From positions 78,060 through 142,059 of the forward strand of contig JALQPE010002763.1 of the NCBI GenBank assembly GCA_030407315.1: a stretch of 64,000 nucleotides of DNA, read 5' to 3'. This DNA is from Asparagopsis taxiformis. Its lineage: Eukaryota; Rhodophyta; Florideophyceae; Bonnemaisoniales; Bonnemaisoniaceae. Position 1 is the stretch's first letter; each line of letters begins with the position of its first letter. Shown in pieces: positions 28,770 to 39,351 of this stretch. The notes beneath the pieces are model-generated. The model saw nothing but the letters and a program-made list of their open reading frames with translations, was not told the origin of the DNA and made no database searches. A program made the position numbers and the translations under genes.

Positions 28770-29243
28770 TTATCTCAGTAGTGTGTGATAAGACACAAAC
28801 AGGGATTGCATGCGCGAAACTGGAGACGAGTCTTGCATGTTCATTCGCAGTTTCTTACTAACCATAATATCCAACCCATTTAACGTAATTGATTCCTTAC
28901 ATTCTTCTGCCTTCTTTTCCAGAAATGCGCGTAGTGTGGCGTCAGTTAACTGTCTGTAAGACAGAGCATCAGGGATAAACCCAAGAGCCATTTCAGATTC
29001 CAAATACTCTGGATCTACGCAAAACTTCAAGTCCACCGGCCTGGCTGTTTCCACAGACATCGTATCGTCGTTTGACATCTGCACGGCCCTGGCTATGACC
29101 TCGTTTGCGTACTGATCGTATAGGCGAAGGAATACGCGAATAGAGCTGGCATCCTGTTTGACCAGTCTGGGATGGTCTATTGTGGGAGATACAGCCACTG
29201 TTTTGCGAATAGATACGCCGGATGACTCTTCCATTTCCGACAT
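28770..29243 (-). pseudogene. Gag-like N-terminal fragment of another retroelement
   Basis: The best ATG is at 29243 (MSEMEESSGVSIRK); the frame is open further upstream but without an ATG. The protein (~157 residues) has the look of a retroelement gag N-terminus: a conserved stretch IRVFLRLYDQYANEVIARA, then helices (KFCVDPEYLESEMALGF...). It ends abruptly and no capsid C-terminus, knuckle or pol follows, so it is probably a truncated copy. The family call is by resemblance only. Confidence 0.45.
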
Positions 29244-29342
29244 TTTCCCGGGGCGCCTACGGAGTGGGGTAATAGAATAGGGAGTTTCGAGGGTCCAAGT
29301 TGACGTAGAGAATGCAGGGCGTCGGTTCCTGCTCGCAGTCAA

Positions 29343-31946
29343 AAAGACCGATCGCAGCTAGAACTGCTAAGTGATCACTGTGGTTGTTGAAGATGCGATA
29401 GCTTTTTTTTCATAAATGCGCATCGAGAGATCGCACTTAAGTACTTATTCTAGAGTACCAAATGAATGTGCCGCCACTGACGGCACTACTAGTTGGTGTA
29501 CGTGAAGGGAGTTGACTGATACATTGGCTTGCAGGGTGTCGTCACTGTAGGTAGATACAAGCGCTACAGCAATGACAGAAAGTCAATATCGTTCTTGCCA
29601 TAATTACTTCAAGCCGCTGCGTCTATTACCGTTACAATAAAATGCAAGCTGGCTACACGCTCCCCGCCCCTCGGCGACAGGGGGAGTGTCTGGGCGCTAA
29701 CTCACTCTATATGTCGCCCAGCGACGACTCGCTCACAAAGCATCAGGGCGCTAACTCATCGGACGCAATAAGAACTGCTCCTTACACGAGAGACCATTAC
29801 ACTGACAACATGTCAGATCCGTCAAACAGTAGTATTTATGATAGAATACCGTGATCTCAGTAAACGGCCGACGGTAAGGAAGAATCTCCTTATAACACCG
29901 AGGATAATCTAACATTAACCAAAACGGAGTATTAAAGGCACTCTCCAGTGCAGAGCACTGCTAAAGTTCGTGGGTGTCTTATAATTACTGCTCGTACTGT
30001 ACACTGAGACACACGAGTAATACACTGATACAACCTGTATTTTATACCGCCGCCGTATCAGACCACACAATAAACACATGACATTACGATCCTCAACATC
30101 ATCAGAAAGGCTATGCTCGCCATTCTAATTTAACCATCATTAACAATCATGGACTAATTCTGGTGAGCCCTCTCATGGGATTGCTTTAAATTTTTAAAAG
30201 ACTTTAAGGGGATTTCTACTCCATTCAGCCTGTTGGGATATCCATATAACCAGGTGACATGCCAACTCTAGTGTCTGCGCTGGCATAACATTCTTTCTAG
30301 TCTAACACAGCCCTCATATGATGCCACTTGTACTATAGAAACTAGAGTAGCGGTGAAATTTTATTCTGCCATTTCCTGGTAGTTGGGTTCCATCCAGTGC
30401 CGTAAATAACGACAGCTACGGCTCCCTGCTCTGTTCATCTCGTCTGATTGCAAGAAATTTGCATACGCTCTATCGTGCTGGTCACGTCTCTCTTTGGATC
30501 TTCAGTATCCTCATGAAAGACTGTAGCGCTTCAGAAGAAATAGTGGTACTTCATTGCTGGAATGAAAGACTGAAAAGTAGACATGGCTCGACCATGTATT
30601 ACGTCTCGTTGCGTCCATCAAGGCGCATTAATTTTCTGAACAAGTATCTTTTTCCATCGTTCTGTTGAGATACTTTGAAGAATCAAAATGCTTTCGAATC
30701 ATTTCTGTCCTGTAATCTGAGAAAGTCAGCATTTCCTTGAATGTCAACGATGCAGCGGACGAGCTCTGTTACCAATCTAACCTTCTTCAAATCGCATTAC
30801 TTCTTGACATCAGATAATTCCATTATCTTCCTGAAGAAAAGTGACCTGAGATTAAACCGTCATGGCACCGTTTTCCGCATTGTTTTGGTTGGTATGTTCT
30901 GTAGTACACGTGCATTCAATCGCAACAATGATCCAGTAGACCAATGGGTCTAACATCAGAAAAGGTTTTCGACCCGGTTGCATTTGCACTGGAAGCAATA
31001 CTTTTCTCGAGAATATATCTTGTTTTGCTTCTCTTGTATGGTTGTGTTTTTGAAGTATCGCTTTTTTTCATGCCGTGGGATTATGCTGAGGCATCTTTGC
31101 ATTGTGGAAAGTGCCCATCAAACAAATTATAGAAGGTCTCTCGGCACAATCTGTAAAGTTGAGAAGTGACGGAAACAAGAGAAGAAATCGGAGATGACTT
31201 GCCGTTCTCAGAATATCATGTTTAAGAAGTTGTACTCTTTCGCCCATAGAAATCCTCATAAGCCCAGGAAAGAATCCTGTCTCAATATAGTTGGCCATAG
31301 CGGTTCATTTGAAGGAGAGTTTAGTTCGTCACGCTGTCAAACACAAACAAAGAATGATACTCACTTTAACTTTGCTTTGCCTAGTGCGAGAAGAAGCGTG
31401 ACAATATCATAACAAATATCAGTAGAATGGTTCATCCTTGAGAATTTCAGTAGAGCAGTCCTTTCGATAAACTAATCAGCCTGAAACACATCTCGACTGA
31501 AAATGCATCACTAGCAAATCCACGTAGGATCGCTCCATACAACTTGTTTGTAGTTTATCTTTTCATTTCGCATATGCAATCTCATTATCTCTCTATGATA
31601 AAATCCTCTTCCCTGAAAGTTGTTTGGTCGATGCTAGAGAAAGCGCGGATAATCGATGCTTGTGAACATTGTTGAAAAGCAACTACAGCCAAAAATCCCT
31701 GAAACTTTTCTGGGCCCCCATACGTTTTGAAGGGATGGACACAACGCCTCTTTTAGAATACGCAGGAACTTTCACGATGTGCAGGTGTAGCATCTTTCCC
31801 AGATTTCCAGGACTGTAGCTTTTCTTCACTATAAAAGCAAAGTTTCATCTGCCTGAGACGTTAAATCCTTCAATCTTCCTCAAACTGAACACATCAACAG
31901 AAAACAAACCATTCTTCATCGATACAGATTCAACAGCACACCCGCA
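29343..31946. other. Gene-poor stretch; LTR-like features near 29.7-30.1 kb
   Basis: I see no supported gene in these 2.6 kb. On the minus strand, upstream of the gag-like fragment, GTATAAAATA lies near 30040 and a TGT...ACA-bounded block could be an LTR (about 29687-30110), but no second copy exists in the window to confirm it. 30.2-31.9 kb holds only short random frames. Confidence 0.4.
31830..31837 (+). promoter_or_regulatory. TATA box for secreted protein gene
   Basis: TATAAAAG lies 117 bases before the ATG at 31947, in line with the TATA spacing of the related secreted genes in this region. Confidence 0.6.
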
Positions 31947-32468
31947 ATGAAAGCAGCAACTCTTTTCGCCACACTTCTCCTATTTACGGTATCATTCGCT
32001 GCTGAAGCAGCTCCTGATGTTGAAGCAGTTCCAGCAGACAGAGTTGACGATGCAGGGCTTTCTGAGCCTCAAGTTGAAGATTTAGATACCATGGAAGCCG
32101 ATGCTGAAGTTCCCACCGCCAATCGCAACACATATTGTCCAGAAGTATGTGTAGTACGTGGTCGTGCATTCAGCCAATGTAGATATTTGGCAGGATGTAC
32201 AGTTGCGAGATGTTTCAGGCCTCGACATCGATATTCTCGTCGTTCACTATTCAAGTGTACGCAAATTCGGACTCGTCCTCCGACTACTACTACTACGACG
32301 ACGACGACGACGACGACTAGGCCTCCCTGTCCGAATATTTGCCGTTTCGGTCGTGGTTCCAGACGTTTGGCAGTGAGAGAATGCCATTTCTACAGGTACT
32401 GCAAGGTCGGTCGCTGTGTCGTCCACAGTCCGTACTACAAGCAAGGATTCTGGTGTACGGATCATTAG
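31947..32468 (+). CDS. Secreted protein with two 6-cysteine modules and a poly-Thr linker
   Basis: 173 residues. A clear signal peptide (MKAATLFATLLLFTVSFAAEA) and an acidic propeptide-like stretch come first. Then two modules with the cysteine pattern C-x3-C-x(9-15)-C-x(5-6)-C-x4-C-x(6-15)-C are joined by a run of about twelve threonines encoded by an ACT/ACG microsatellite (around 32283-32320), likely O-glycosylated. The same module occurs in the genes at 45403 and 54414. Even cysteine number and secretion suggest three disulphides per module. An extracellular role (matrix, defence or adhesion) is inferred; no known family was recognised. Confidence 0.85.
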   Translation: MKAATLFATLLLFTVSFAAEAAPDVEAVPADRVDDAGLSEPQVEDLDTMEADAEVPTANRNTYCPEVCVVRGRAFSQCRYLAGCTVARCFRPRHRYSRRSLFKCTQIRTRPPTTTTTTTTTTTTRPPCPNICRFGRGSRRLAVRECHFYRYCKVGRCVVHSPYYKQGFWCTDH

Positions 32469-32596
32469 AATGGTATGACCATTGTTCATTTAACAGTCAC
32501 GTGGTAGATTGCTTCTGCTGCCCTGTTTTAATGAGATATATGCGTACGGGAACGGACGCATGTATGTTTCTGCATTTCGTGCAAGAGGCATAATAG

Positions 32597-32602
32597 AATA
32601 AA
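32597..32602 (+). promoter_or_regulatory. AATAAA polyadenylation signal
   Basis: AATAAA 129 bases after the stop codon of the secreted 6-cysteine protein. 32469-33468 otherwise shows nothing I can name. Confidence 0.5.
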
Positions 32603-33468
32603 TTAGGTTAGAATGATAAATTGTTTCTCTTTTGTTGGAATGGAAAATGATTCATCAGTGAGGCATGGATTACTTAGCAGAAGATGGTTCTGCCGCCATG
32701 TTCGTGATTGAAGCGCGTTATTACGAGAGGGAAGTGAAATAAATGCGAGGTAACTCATGAGCTATATGACATGTGGTTCATTTAAGCATTGAATAATTTC
32801 CTAGGATGACTAGAAAAAAATTGGAAACGTTGGTGGTCAGAGCACTTCCAAAGATCACTCTGTTTGACTTTTTTAATAGTGCAACTTCACCGAATAAGGA
32901 TCCAGCTATATGACGAGTAACAATGATGAATTATATGAAGGTTTCTAGTGCATAGTTGCCGATGTTTATACGAACACCAACGACAATCTAGAAAATGCTT
33001 CCAAAGCATTTGTCCAAAAATGAGTAAGTACATGTATAAGACAAGCAATCAACCCGTATCTGAAAGTATGTTGAAGTCGTTCTTAGCCATAGTCTTGATT
33101 CGAACTGCTGACAGCCATTGCGACGAGTTCCACATTGTTTTCAATCTGATTTGCTCTCACGATGGCATTCTCTATTTTCTCTGTCATGGATAGCAATGAT
33201 TGGATTTCGACCCCTGCATCTATGCCGCACGTTTGAAACGCCGAACAGAACAAGGAAGCAAAATACTGTCAGCTCGTTTCAAAGTAGTTACGATGACGCA
33301 TCATAAATCCCTGAAGCTTTTAGCTATTCACCCACTCGCACAAAGCTGACACAACAGTTGCAAACGAATACAACTTTTATCTCATACACCATCGATATTC
33401 CGACTAACCCTAATTCCCACTATATCTGATTCTAAAATATGACTCCCAAATTCCAACAACTCAAATCT

Positions 33469-34404
33469 TCACGTACAGGCGCTCGGCTTCAAGTTTCGTA
33501 GCCTTCCGCGCACGTCACCAGGAGAGCACCTGTTTCCAAAGCATCTCACCAGCACAATGCTGAACATTTCGAACTTGGAACTTCGTCCCGAGATGCAAAT
33601 CTGAAATCGTTCTCCACTTCCCACTGTTGTGATCAGGTAATGCCCATTATGGTCAATTGTCTTCAGCATGTCCGCCATTCGGTAGCGTCCAAGATTCTGG
33701 AAGCCTTTCACATACGATTTCACCAGTCCGCGGAAACGACCATTCTTGAATGGCCTGAAACCCTTGCTTGACTTGATCCATACGTCATTGTGTTCCTTGT
33801 TGTGAGGAGATGCCGTTATTGCTGTGGTGTAATACTGTCCACCTTCTGTTAGGCGGATGTTGAAGCACTTGACCCCTCGACGTCCAGCCCCAATAATTGC
33901 TCTTGAATTTCTTTCTTTCTCGAACACGATACCCTTATAACCACCTCTGCTCACCGGAGACCATCCTTGTTCCGGCTTCGAATTACCCAAACTAATTACT
34001 ACTCTGTCCGTTCCAGTGAATGTACATCCTTTGCGAGCTTTCGTAGGCCTCCGGACGCGCAGTCGACGACGATGCCTCATGGCCTTTCGGTATGATTTCC
34101 TCTCAGTGCTAGCCATGGCTAGTTGTGGTTGCAGTTGATGACATACCCCTTTTAGAAAGGATCCCGAACATGCCATTGATAGGGATTTATCGGCGTCCAT
34201 TTCACAGAACTCACAAGCGCTCCTCAAACATGCTAAAGATTGCATCTCTGCAGCAGTTCGACTGCGGCATACTTGACTCATGCGAGCGACATCTTCAAGA
34301 CACTCATTTCCTTGATTGATGCATGATACAGCATAGAATGACCTCGCCGACGAGAGGGAGGATAGTGAAAGCGTAGCAATGGCCAACCACACGAAGATCT
34401 GCAT
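33469..34404 (-). CDS. Secreted 8-cysteine plus carbohydrate-binding-like protein, paralogue 1
   Basis: I choose the ATG at 34404 (MQIFVWLAIATLSLSSLSSA), not the in-frame ATG at 34479. It begins a signal peptide at once, and places the TATA box (34511-34516) 107 bases upstream, as in the paralogues. The mature protein has an 8-cysteine domain (C-x6-C-x10-C-x12-C-x4-C-x2-C-x11-C-x8-C), a basic linker (KAMRHRRRLRVRRPTK), and a ~165-residue strand-rich domain with GGQYYTTAITASPHNKEHND and ICISGRSSKFEMF. The EHNDVWI phrase is reminiscent of CBM6-like sugar-binding beta-sandwiches of marine bacteria; that is an inference. Most diverged of the three paralogues. Confidence 0.85.
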   Translation of the reverse strand: MQIFVWLAIATLSLSSLSSARSFYAVSCINQGNECLEDVARMSQVCRSRTAAEMQSLACLRSACEFCEMDADKSLSMACSGSFLKGVCHQLQPQLAMASTERKSYRKAMRHRRRLRVRRPTKARKGCTFTGTDRVVISLGNSKPEQGWSPVSRGGYKGIVFEKERNSRAIIGAGRRGVKCFNIRLTEGGQYYTTAITASPHNKEHNDVWIKSSKGFRPFKNGRFRGLVKSYVKGFQNLGRYRMADMLKTIDHNGHYLITTVGSGERFQICISGRSSKFEMFSIVLVRCFGNRCSPGDVRGRLRNLKPSACT

Positions 34405-34510
34405 TCTGTCCCGAAGGAGATGAAGCATGTGCTGAGACGATTTCCCAATGCGCTTGTTCAAGTAGTAGATATCTGTCAAATTCGAGGCCGCCTTCTCTCT
34501 CCATTAAGCG

Positions 34511-34516
34511 TTTATA
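34511..34516 (-). promoter_or_regulatory. TATA box of secreted paralogue 1
   Basis: TATAAA on the minus strand, 107 bases before ATG 34404 but only 32 bases before the alternative ATG 34479. A transcript starting ~30 bases downstream of it would scarcely include the upstream ATG, which supports the shorter protein. Confidence 0.5.
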
Positions 34517-36326
34517 TGCGCAAGGCAGTAGCGATCAACTTCAATTGTTTTCCAAATGTAGCTTGAGGAGACCTCAGTCCACCGATATTTGCCATTCGCA
34601 TGCCACCTAGAAATTGGCTATGTTGATGGGCAAATCCAGTCTATTGGTCTCTGTCGATGATCCGGGAAGCAAGCACTCTCAGGATTCGGAAAGGCATTCA
34701 CAAGAAGCATGGCGACGCGTAAATCATGTTTTGCAGTCGAGTTGTGCGATATGGGACTGCACGGAGGGTATAAGATTGTTGTTACCCAGTTGGAAAATTG
34801 GTTTTTGATCTTGTGCTACTTCGACTGTGCCCTTGACTACTGCAATATTTGTTTGGTATCGATGTTGGCTTGTATGGGTAGTAATGTCTAGAATCATATG
34901 TCCGTTGATAAGCAATCGGATTGGGAACTGGCACAACAAATGTCGAGAGCAATTCTACGTGTTGACAATGGCGCAGTAAGGATTAGATCCTAGTCCGCCG
35001 TTGTATGATGTTTGAACAAGTGCAATTCTCATAGGGTGATGTTTTGGATACTGCAAGGGTGCCCTTGAGGGTACATGTTCGTTAAGCGAATTGACTTGCG
35101 ATGCAACCCTGTATCATCCTGTATCATTGAGAGTGAAGATGAGATCGCCATGTGGATGAAGTTATTTGAAAGCCACGTTTGATTAGAAAAGGGGATGATG
35201 TGACCTCGGTCATTGCACGATTCCAGACACCCCTCCAGCAATAAGGGCAGTTCGCGGGTGCGCAGACTTTGTGTGGTTGGGAAGCCAAGCTCGATTCAAT
35301 AACACGTGGCTGCAACTGTTAACGGAACAAATTTACGTCAACGTACAATTTGTCGGCGTGTGTCAATACAGTCAGTCAGGCGACCAAGTGAGACACTCAA
35401 GACCGCTCGTGTAAGACAGCTGTAGCAGAATTCAGCTGTTGCAGCTATACGTTTCCACTCAACTTGTTGAGCTACTCATGTGATCAGATGTGAAGCGGGA
35501 AGGATTGATTAAATTCAGCATCTAACGCTGCCAAATTGACTACATTTGAGTCGAGAAGCAGAAGTTTGAGAGTGCTGCTCGGTATTGTCTAGTTGAGAGA
35601 GATGCTTGTTTCAGATGTCTCAGGAGGACGGGTATTCTGCGAATGATTGCATGAGCCGATGAGATATTTCGTCGGTGATCCTATGAAAATTGCCGGGCAC
35701 CGCTTTGGTGAGTTGGAGAGTTGCCAGTCAATTCCAAGCTCGTGAAGTCATCGACGAGGTTGATCACGCTCAACACACTATGTAACCCAATTTGAAATAG
35801 TTTCATGGTTTTCCAAAACTAAACTATATTTAAATAATATTCGTTTTTGTCCATATTTCATAATGCCGTTGCCGAAGCGACAAGTGTCGCTGCACAGACA
35901 ATAGCACGGCATCTCTGGGATCAATTTATTTAGGTTTCTTTACTGTAATCTGTTCCACGGGTGCCCCAATATTTTGGAAACGCGCCCCTGTTCAGCGACG
36001 CAAGCCAGGTGGAACGTCAGAGGATCAAATCGATCAAGCAATATCGCCATGATGTGATTGTTCAGCTACCAACGTCACATCATTATAACAACACAAAGCA
36101 ACAATGGATTTAACAATGAAACCTTTCACGCACTGACTCAACCTAGTTCTACTATCAAGGATGAGTCGATGATACATCATACAGACATATCCTCAGTACG
36201 TAATTTCTTAAACAAATGGGATACAGCATTTCTACACATGTACGCAATCATTCAAGTATTGCGCCCGGCGTTCCCCAACTGGCAATTATGCCACAAAGAG
36301 TAATCCACCAAGACGCCATATCATCT
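34517..36326. other. Intergenic, no gene seen
   Basis: Only short random frames on both strands; no repeat or RNA gene recognised. Confidence 0.5.
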
Positions 36327-37214
36327 CTAAGCCTTCTGGCGTCGGCGCTCAGCACGCATCCTCTCTTCCAGTGCCATGAGTCTGTTCTGCAGCGCTTTTT
36401 CCACGCTGATTAGGTCTGCATTCTGCCTAGCGACCAGTGCACCAGTTTCCACCCTCTCTGTCCTCGTCTTTGTCAGTTTGGCCCAATACGATTCACGAGT
36501 AGTAAGCTTCTTCAATGCAGAATCTTTGTCACGCGGCTCATCGCCATTATCCAATTTATTCAGCCTCTTCACCAGATCAGCTTCACGCTCTCCAGCTTCC
36601 CTGTTTAGTTTCTTCATCATTGTATTAGATCGAATCCTCTGTTTTCCAACTTCACTAATCAATCTCCTGCAGGCAGCAATTTCACGTACATCACGCGCTG
36701 CTTTGCTGCCCTTCGCATACCTTGCATCCCTTCTAGCTGTTTCAACTTTCTTGGTTGCAATCAACAGCGGCATGCTGTCGTTATATTTCTCCACCCACGC
36801 TTTGCAATTCTCAGGCGTAATTGTACTGTCTGCATACAACACACGTAGAGCATCAGTGAGATCATTCCAGCGAGCTCTCTGAGCTGAAGTTGTTCCAGAA
36901 AGCGCAGTGCGCAGACGCTTCCAGTCTGCTCGTGGCGGAGAAGAGCCCTTTTTCCATTGAGAGTACATCTCCTTTTCGCGAACTGTGAGCAAACCATGAA
37001 CGAGCTCCTCTGGAGAACTGATCGCTACATCGACATCGTCTCCAAGAGCGGTCGCTAACGAACTGCCAGAAAAGAGAAGCGCTGTTGCATCAGCTGCGAA
37101 ACGTGCCCATTCTGAGTTCTTTGCCGACTCGCGTGGAATCGAAAGTCTCTTAGAGTGGGAGTAGGACAAGTCTCCGTCAGGTTTAGAGCGACGAGCCGAG
37201 GTTCGTGACGTCAT
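36327..37214 (-). CDS. Hypothetical 295-residue charged coiled-coil protein
   Basis: Complete frame from an ATG. A basic, disordered N-terminus (MTSRTSARRSKPDGD) is followed by a helical domain to ~residue 160, with alternating charged segments to the C-terminus predicted as coiled coil (ALQNRLMALEERMRAERRRQKA). No signal peptide, membrane segment or enzyme motif. The balanced codon use resembles the secreted genes rather than the CG-rich retroelements. I do not recognise the family; a retroelement structural protein or a host scaffold are both possible. Confidence 0.6.
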   Translation of the reverse strand: MTSRTSARRSKPDGDLSYSHSKRLSIPRESAKNSEWARFAADATALLFSGSSLATALGDDVDVAISSPEELVHGLLTVREKEMYSQWKKGSSPPRADWKRLRTALSGTTSAQRARWNDLTDALRVLYADSTITPENCKAWVEKYNDSMPLLIATKKVETARRDARYAKGSKAARDVREIAACRRLISEVGKQRIRSNTMMKKLNREAGEREADLVKRLNKLDNGDEPRDKDSALKKLTTRESYWAKLTKTRTERVETGALVARQNADLISVEKALQNRLMALEERMRAERRRQKA

Positions 37215-37790
37215 GATGGTAGGAGTTGTTCGGGGTGCAGATGAGCGGGAGTTGTGATGGGCACGATTCGATTTGAATTGTAAAAATGGGTTGGGATGGA
37301 ATGGTCAAATGGCTGCGCAGATGCAGGTGCAAGTGGTCGAGAAATGTGGAAAGCGGCGCGGCGTAGTTGGCGGTAATACGACAACGCTACTCGTTGGCCG
37401 ATATTATGTCGCGTTGACTGTCTGCTCATGGTTGGTTGCGCGCTGTTCTTGTGTGTTCCAAAAGAGTCGACAGCGTGACCCAGCGATATCGTTCGCCCGC
37501 CCCATATTGTTTGTCTCACAGTTGTATCTCGCAGGAGAGGCAATCGCCTGAATCGGGAGAAGAGACGGCTTCACAGACTATGACAATTGGGACTAGCCAA
37601 TCCGGATTCCCAGCTCCTGCCAAAATTACGGATAAAATTGCAATGGTGTGTGGTGGCGGTTCAAGCGCTGCCGCTTGCGATGCACTGATATACACGTCGA
37701 GTGCATATGTGGACTTTGCGTGCCTCAAGGTCTTATCATTTGTTGTCCGGAGATTCAAAAAAGTTTCCTTCTTTTCCCACCACTACACTG

Positions 37791-37861
37791 TATTACGGCC
37801 GGGAATTGAACCCGGGTCTCGCCCGTGGCAGGGGCGTATGCTACCACTATACCACCGGCGT
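37791..37861 (-). tRNA. tRNA-Gly(GCC)-like, acceptor stem mismatched
   Basis: Read on the minus strand: D-arm GGTATAGTGGTAGCAT, anticodon stem CGCCC / GGGCG around the loop CTGCCAC (anticodon GCC), and T-arm CCGGG-TTCAATT-CCCGG, all as in eukaryotic tRNA-Gly with intact A and B boxes. The 5' acceptor half (ACGCCGG) would need CCGGCGT, but the 3' half reads CCGTAAT, leaving three mismatches. It may be a decayed tRNA gene, a tRNA-derived SINE head, or a tRNA edited at its 3' end. No poly-T terminator directly follows; the nearest is tens of bases away. Confidence 0.7.
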
Positions 37862-38339
37862 CGGACCAGGTCGTGGGGAAGCATTACCTGCACGGGTCGG
37901 ACAGGGGTGGCCTTCAAATATTACACATGTAAGGCATGAAATATCTGCATTTTGTCACTTCCATCGCCCAACTTCCCTCTGTAGCGCCTTCGCGTCACTC
38001 CTTCCAAGCTAGACCAAGCGAATACCCGAGATGTTCATTGCTGCCAATGGAATACGTCTTGGTTCCCAAATTGATAGACCTTATATTCTATGATACGCAT
38101 TACACTTGCCACCATAAATTTTTCATCTTCAATCGTGGAAGCTCAACTCTGGACTACTCGTTCATTCGTACACGACGCTTTTGCCCCCAACTCTATACTA
38201 TCACTGCCAACACATCACAGGTGAAGTGTATTTTTTGTGCTTATTGCACTTTACATCTGCTCTTATCCTCCAACACAACCACTACTTTATCATTTCCTTA
38301 CTGTAACCATAGAAAACATTGTTATATTCCACTCGAGCA

Positions 38340-39248
38340 TCAAACACATTGCGTGCGAGAAAGGTTTTGCATCTGACTGGCGACGTCTCTTGGGCCGCAG
38401 TTTCGTCCAATACACTTCACAAGAACTATTTTGAACATCTCAAACAGAGAGCTTCTACCAGAGATGCAAATATCCAACCTCCCATTGTTTTCAATGTCTG
38501 TGATAAGATAGTGTCCATTGTGATCCACATTCTTCAGCGTATTCGCAATACTGTTTCGACCGCGATTTTGGAAGCCCTTGAGCCATGAATGAGTCCTTGG
38601 GCGGAAATTTCCATCCTGGAACAGTCGGAACCCCTTATTGGAGCGGATCCACACATCATTGTGCTCAGTACTGTGCGGTGCAGAAGTAATTGCAGTTGTA
38701 TAATACTGTCCACCTTCCCTCATCCTGATCTTAAAACACATAATTCCTTTTGTTCCAGCTCTAACAATCGATCGTGTCCTTCTGTTTCTCTCAAAAATGA
38801 TTCCATCCATGCCTTCTCTCCTGGTTCTCGTCCAACCTGAAGCCATTCTGACGCGTCCAAGATCAATCACAACCTTATTTACTCCTGTGTAAGTACAGTC
38901 TGAATTATCGTTCATCGCAGTAGGCTGGGGATTTCGAGTCTGAGTCTGTGCAGGAGCTACGGTTGTTGGCGATGTCCCAGTCCTCATGCAGGTGTTGATT
39001 AAAGCACTGTTTTCACAAGGGAATCTCGTGAATCGAACTCGATTTTCTCGACAGAACGAACAAGCTCTGGTGAAGCATTCCGGAGATTGGGAACGTGCGT
39101 TTCTGAATGGAGCACATCGCCCACTTCTTCCCGCCAAGACCCGTCCACAATCCCGTCCAAGAGCGATGCACTTCGCAGCATGAAATGGGCGTGCCGTTGC
39201 GAGAGCAATCAAAAAGAAAAGGACCGTGACAAAAGTGGGGACCTTCAT
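38340..39248 (-). CDS. Secreted 8-cysteine plus carbohydrate-binding-like protein, paralogue 2
   Basis: 302 residues from an ATG with an immediate signal peptide (MKVPTFVTVLFFLIALATA). The 8-cysteine domain has exactly the spacing of paralogue 1, followed by a T/P/Q linker and the strand-rich domain: VVIDLGRV, IIFERNRRTRSIVRAGT, GGQYYTTAITSAPHSTEHND, WLKGFQNRGRNSIA, DHNGHYLIT and CISGRSSLFEMFKIVLV. Six further cysteines in this domain are shared by all three paralogues. Likely an extracellular binding protein (cell wall or matrix polysaccharide, inferred). A TATA box lies 96 bases upstream. Confidence 0.88.
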   Translation of the reverse strand: MKVPTFVTVLFFLIALATARPFHAAKCIALGRDCGRVLAGRSGRCAPFRNARSQSPECFTRACSFCRENRVRFTRFPCENSALINTCMRTGTSPTTVAPAQTQTRNPQPTAMNDNSDCTYTGVNKVVIDLGRVRMASGWTRTRREGMDGIIFERNRRTRSIVRAGTKGIMCFKIRMREGGQYYTTAITSAPHSTEHNDVWIRSNKGFRLFQDGNFRPRTHSWLKGFQNRGRNSIANTLKNVDHNGHYLITDIENNGRLDICISGRSSLFEMFKIVLVKCIGRNCGPRDVASQMQNLSRTQCV

Positions 39249-39343
39249 GTTTTTTGTTTGATGAGATTAGCCCTTTATGGTTCTGTGGATGATGTTGATG
39301 GTGATGTGAAGGAATTGATGTCGATTATTCTCCAAAAGGTTTA

Positions 39344-39351
39344 CTTTTATA
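39344..39351 (-). promoter_or_regulatory. TATA box of secreted paralogue 2
   Basis: TATAAAAG on the minus strand, about 96 bases before the ATG at 39248. Confidence 0.6.

Noticed and set aside
37436..37939. 167-residue plus-strand frame
   Set aside because: Runs through the antisense of the tRNA-Gly-like sequence and shows no protein features.
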